This document shows positions 62,256-64,000 of a DNA stretch of 64,000 nt, piece by piece; position 1 is the first letter of the stretch, and every line of letters starts with the position of its first letter. The notes beneath the pieces were generated by a model, which was given only the letters and a program-made list of their open reading frames with translations, made no database searches and was not told the DNA's origin. Both the position numbers and the translations under genes were made by a program. This stretch comes from Actinomadura viridilutea. Lineage in GTDB: Bacteria > Actinomycetota > Actinomycetes > Streptosporangiales > Streptosporangiaceae. The stretch lies in NCBI GenBank assembly GCA_003001795.1, contig PVNI01000005.1:124001-188000 (forward strand), written 5' to 3'.

Positions 62256-62381
62256 CTACTGGCGGAGTCCCCGCACCTTCTCCTGGGCCTGTGGGTCGCG
62301 GGCGGCGCGCTCGGCCTTCTGCTCGCCCGCGCGGCCGAGCGGGCCGCCGGGAGGTCTCGTGAGCCCGCCGAGATGCGCCAC
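62256..62381 (-). CDS. Small basic protein, copy 2 (degenerate)
   Basis: The frame GEQKAERAARDPQAQEKVRG followed by LRQ and a stop resembles the C-terminal half of the 61974-62129 protein (QAERYARDPRTQAKVRGLL). The GTG at 62381 is the only reasonable start, with a weak AAAGAAG site. It may be a decayed tandem copy. The rest of the region up to 62701 (320 bases) has no supported gene, but a GCCCCCGCC-ATC-GCGGGCGGG hairpin near 62539-62560 may be its own terminator or a leftover. Confidence 0.45.
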   Translation of the reverse strand: MAHLGGLTRPPGGPLGRAGEQKAERAARDPQAQEKVRGLRQ

Positions 62382-62701
62382 GGCTTCTTTCCGCCGCCGG
62401 ACGACGGTCCGGCCCGATTCACCGAGTCGTGGACGTGGACGGCGCCGCTTCGAAGGGCGGATCGGACGTCCGGCGGCGCGGGCGGCGCCAGGGTGACCGG
62501 CAGCGGCGCGGGAGCGTGCCCGCCCGCACTCGTGCAGCGCCCCCGCCATCGCGGGCGGGGGCGTCACCAGCACGGGGTCCTCACCCTACATCTTGATGTT
62601 GAACGGCGTACCGGCACCAGATCTAGGGCGTGTCGCTGGGAGCGTCGCCCGACGGGGGTCCCTTGGAGGTGCCGGTACCGCAGTGGGACGATAGCCCCGC
62701 C

Positions 62702-63298
62702 ATGACCGCGCCCCCGCCGAGCCCGCTCTTCCGCGTCTCGCGCGCGGTGGTGTTCGCCACCGTGTGCGTGTCGCTGTCGACGCTCGGGCACACGGCGACG
62801 TCCCCCGCGGCGGTCCCGCCGTGGGCGGTGCTCGCCGGCTTCGGCGGCGTGCTGGCGGTGACGCTGGTGCTGGCGGGCCACGAACGTTCCCTGGCCACCA
62901 TCCTCGGCGGACTGGTGGGCGGCCAGTTCGCGTTGCACAGCCTGTTCGCGAACGCCGCCGCGCCCGTGGCGCACCACCCCGCCGTGCTGCCGGGCGACGC
63001 CGCGCACGGATCGTGCCTGGGCATGCCGCTCGCCCACATCGCGGCCGCCGTCGTCTCGGCCTGGTGGCTGCGGCGCGGCGAACGCGCGGCCTGGTCGCTG
63101 GCGCGGCGGCTGCGGGCCCTGGCCGACCGGCCGATCCGGCTGGTGCTGGCGCTGCTGTTCGTCGAGCCGGCCCTGCCGCCCGTCGCGGCTTCTTCGGTTC
63201 CGTCGGCGGCGGTGCCGCCGCCCGCCGACCGGGTGCCGCGGTTCCCCCTCGTGCGCCGCGGCCCGCCCTGCCGTTCGAGGGCGCTCGTCACCGGCTGA
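62702..63298 (+). CDS. Integral membrane protein upstream of the YcnI gene
   Basis: The 198-residue product has four to five hydrophobic helices (AVVFATVCVSLSTLGHTAT; WAVLAGFGGVLAVTLVLAG; SLATILGGLVGGQFALHSLF; LAHIAAAVVSAWWL; IRLVLALLFVEPALPPVAAS) with several His near the membrane faces (HTA, AHHPAVL, AHG, AHI). Similar proteins precede YcnI genes in other actinomycetes and are thought to take part in copper handling; I cannot confirm it from sequence. ATG 62702 lacks a ribosome site; CGATAG lies about 9 bases upstream. The tail is Pro/Arg-rich. Confidence 0.65.
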   Translation: MTAPPPSPLFRVSRAVVFATVCVSLSTLGHTATSPAAVPPWAVLAGFGGVLAVTLVLAGHERSLATILGGLVGGQFALHSLFANAAAPVAHHPAVLPGDAAHGSCLGMPLAHIAAAVVSAWWLRRGERAAWSLARRLRALADRPIRLVLALLFVEPALPPVAASSVPSAAVPPPADRVPRFPLVRRGPPCRSRALVTG

Positions 63299-63385
63299 CG
63301 GGCGCCGTACGAGCCACGTCACCGGACGCCGCCGCCCGCGCGCGGCGCCTCCGGTGTGTTCCCGTACGCCTCGAACGGAGTCGTC

Positions 63386-64000
63386 ATGTCCCTACGCAAC
63401 GTTCGGCGTGCCGTCGTGGTCGGCGGAGTCGCCGCCCTTTGGGCGACCGCTCTGTGCACCGCCGCGTCCGCGCACGTCACCGCCAACCCCGAATCGGCCG
63501 AGCAAGGGTCGTACACCAAGGTGTCGTTCCGCGTCCCGAACGAACGCGACAACGCCTCGACCACCGAGGTCCGGGTGGACCTGCCGACCGACCATCCCGT
63601 CGCGCACGTCTCCGTCCGTCCCGCCCCCGGGTGGAAGGTCACGATCGAGAAGACCAAGCTGAGCATCCCCGTGAAGATCGAGGGCGGGGAGCTGTCGGAG
63701 GTCGTCTCCCGCATCACCTGGACCGGCGGCGAGATCGGGCCCGGTCAGTTCGAGGAGTTCGACGTGTCGATGGGCCCGCTGCCCACCGGCGTCGACCGGA
63801 TGCTGTTCAAGGCCGAGCAGAAGTACTCCAACGGCGAGGTCGTCCGGTGGGACCAGGACCCGGGCGACGGGGGCGAGGAGCCGGAGCATCCGGCACCGGA
63901 GCTTAAGCTGACGCCCAAGGGGGCCTCCGCCGCGCCCGCCGCCGACAAGGCCGGCGTCCGGGCCGCCTCGGCCGCGTCCGGGTCGGCGTCCGACGGGACG
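63386..64000 (+). CDS. YcnI-type (DUF1775) copper-associated secreted protein, cut by the window end
   Basis: The frame starts at ATG 63386 (GGAG 5 bases upstream) and is open to the end. A signal peptide (VVVGGVAALWATALCTAASA) ends just before HVTANPESAEQG. Cleavage there leaves an N-terminal His, which in Bacillus YcnI binds Cu(II) together with a conserved Trp. The DUF1775 beta-sandwich follows (VRPAPGWKVTIEKTKLSI and SRITWTGGEIGPGQFEEFDV), then an acidic/Ala-rich linker that probably leads to a membrane anchor outside the window. It belongs with the preceding membrane protein. Confidence 0.88.
   Translation, partial: MSLRNVRRAVVVGGVAALWATALCTAASAHVTANPESAEQGSYTKVSFRVPNERDNASTTEVRVDLPTDHPVAHVSVRPAPGWKVTIEKTKLSIPVKIEGGELSEVVSRITWTGGEIGPGQFEEFDVSMGPLPTGVDRMLFKAEQKYSNGEVVRWDQDPGDGGEEPEHPAPELKLTPKGASAAPAADKAGVRAASAASGSASDGT

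Noticed and set aside
1..64000. tRNA genes, rRNA genes, phage or conjugative modules, biosynthetic gene cluster
   Set aside because: I found no cloverleaf, rRNA stretch, integrase, relaxase, PKS/NRPS or terpene genes; two P450s alone do not make a cluster.

Overview
The window is chromosomal DNA of a very high-GC, spore-forming type actinomycete. A Streptosporangiales/Thermomonosporaceae (Actinomadura-like) host is my inference. It rests on base composition, on the developmental genes (bldC, a WhiB-family gene, spo0M), on DUF3073, and on the block bldC - conserved protein - valine/leucine dehydrogenase - DUF3073 - purM - purF, which from memory is also linked in Streptomyces. There are no rRNA or tRNA genes, no intact insertion sequence and no CRISPR array.

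Layout. 1-7.2 kb: a lipoprotein 3' part, a small protein, LacI and TetR regulators, a 1-kb gene-free stretch, a frameshifted bldC, a conserved protein, vdh and DUF3073. 7.3-15 kb: a YdcF-like protein, purM, purF and two tandemly duplicated Ser/Thr kinases. 15-18 kb: an accessory patch with an orphan Pycsar-effector-like membrane protein, a DUF4190 protein, transposase debris and a broken Cys-rich gene. 18-22.5 kb: a degenerate receptor-like kinase, a secreted subtilase and a coiled-coil cell-wall protein behind a c-di-AMP riboswitch. 22.6-29.7 kb: purL, purQ and purS, all on the minus strand. PurL carries a 324-residue repeat-rich N-terminal extension, and purS is separated from purQ by an HATPase gene plus 2 kb of degenerate repeats holding ABC-transporter fragments.

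30-45 kb: a large repeat/membrane protein with a paralogue 12 kb away, a three-gene 2-oxoacid dehydrogenase operon, an OmpA-domain lipoprotein, an acyl-CoA dehydrogenase, a UDP-sugar dehydrogenase, Spo0M, a short-chain dehydrogenase and a rhomboid protease. 45-51 kb: WhiB and GNAT genes divergent around a doubled palindrome, the acetaldehyde dehydrogenase/4-hydroxy-2-oxovalerate aldolase pair (end of a meta-cleavage or steroid-ring pathway), then a P450 with its 3Fe-4S ferredoxin. 50.8-64 kb: a divergent methionyl-tRNA synthetase preceded by what looks like a Met-codon attenuator, arylamine N-acetyltransferase, YihY, nitronate monooxygenase, a second P450, enoyl-CoA hydratase, a PaaX regulator, an amino-acid permease, a thioesterase, an Fe-superoxide dismutase with a Nur-like box, small basic proteins, and a membrane protein followed by a copper-linked YcnI protein cut by the window end.

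Together the genes cover de novo purine synthesis (FGAM synthase subunits PurL/Q/S, AIR synthase PurM, PRPP amidotransferase PurF), branched-chain amino-acid and 2-oxoacid oxidation, aromatic/steroid-type catabolism, envelope maintenance and development. The most unusual points are the metG attenuator candidate, the fused repeat domain of PurL, the bldC frameshift, the orphan Pycsar-type effector and the split purSQL cluster.
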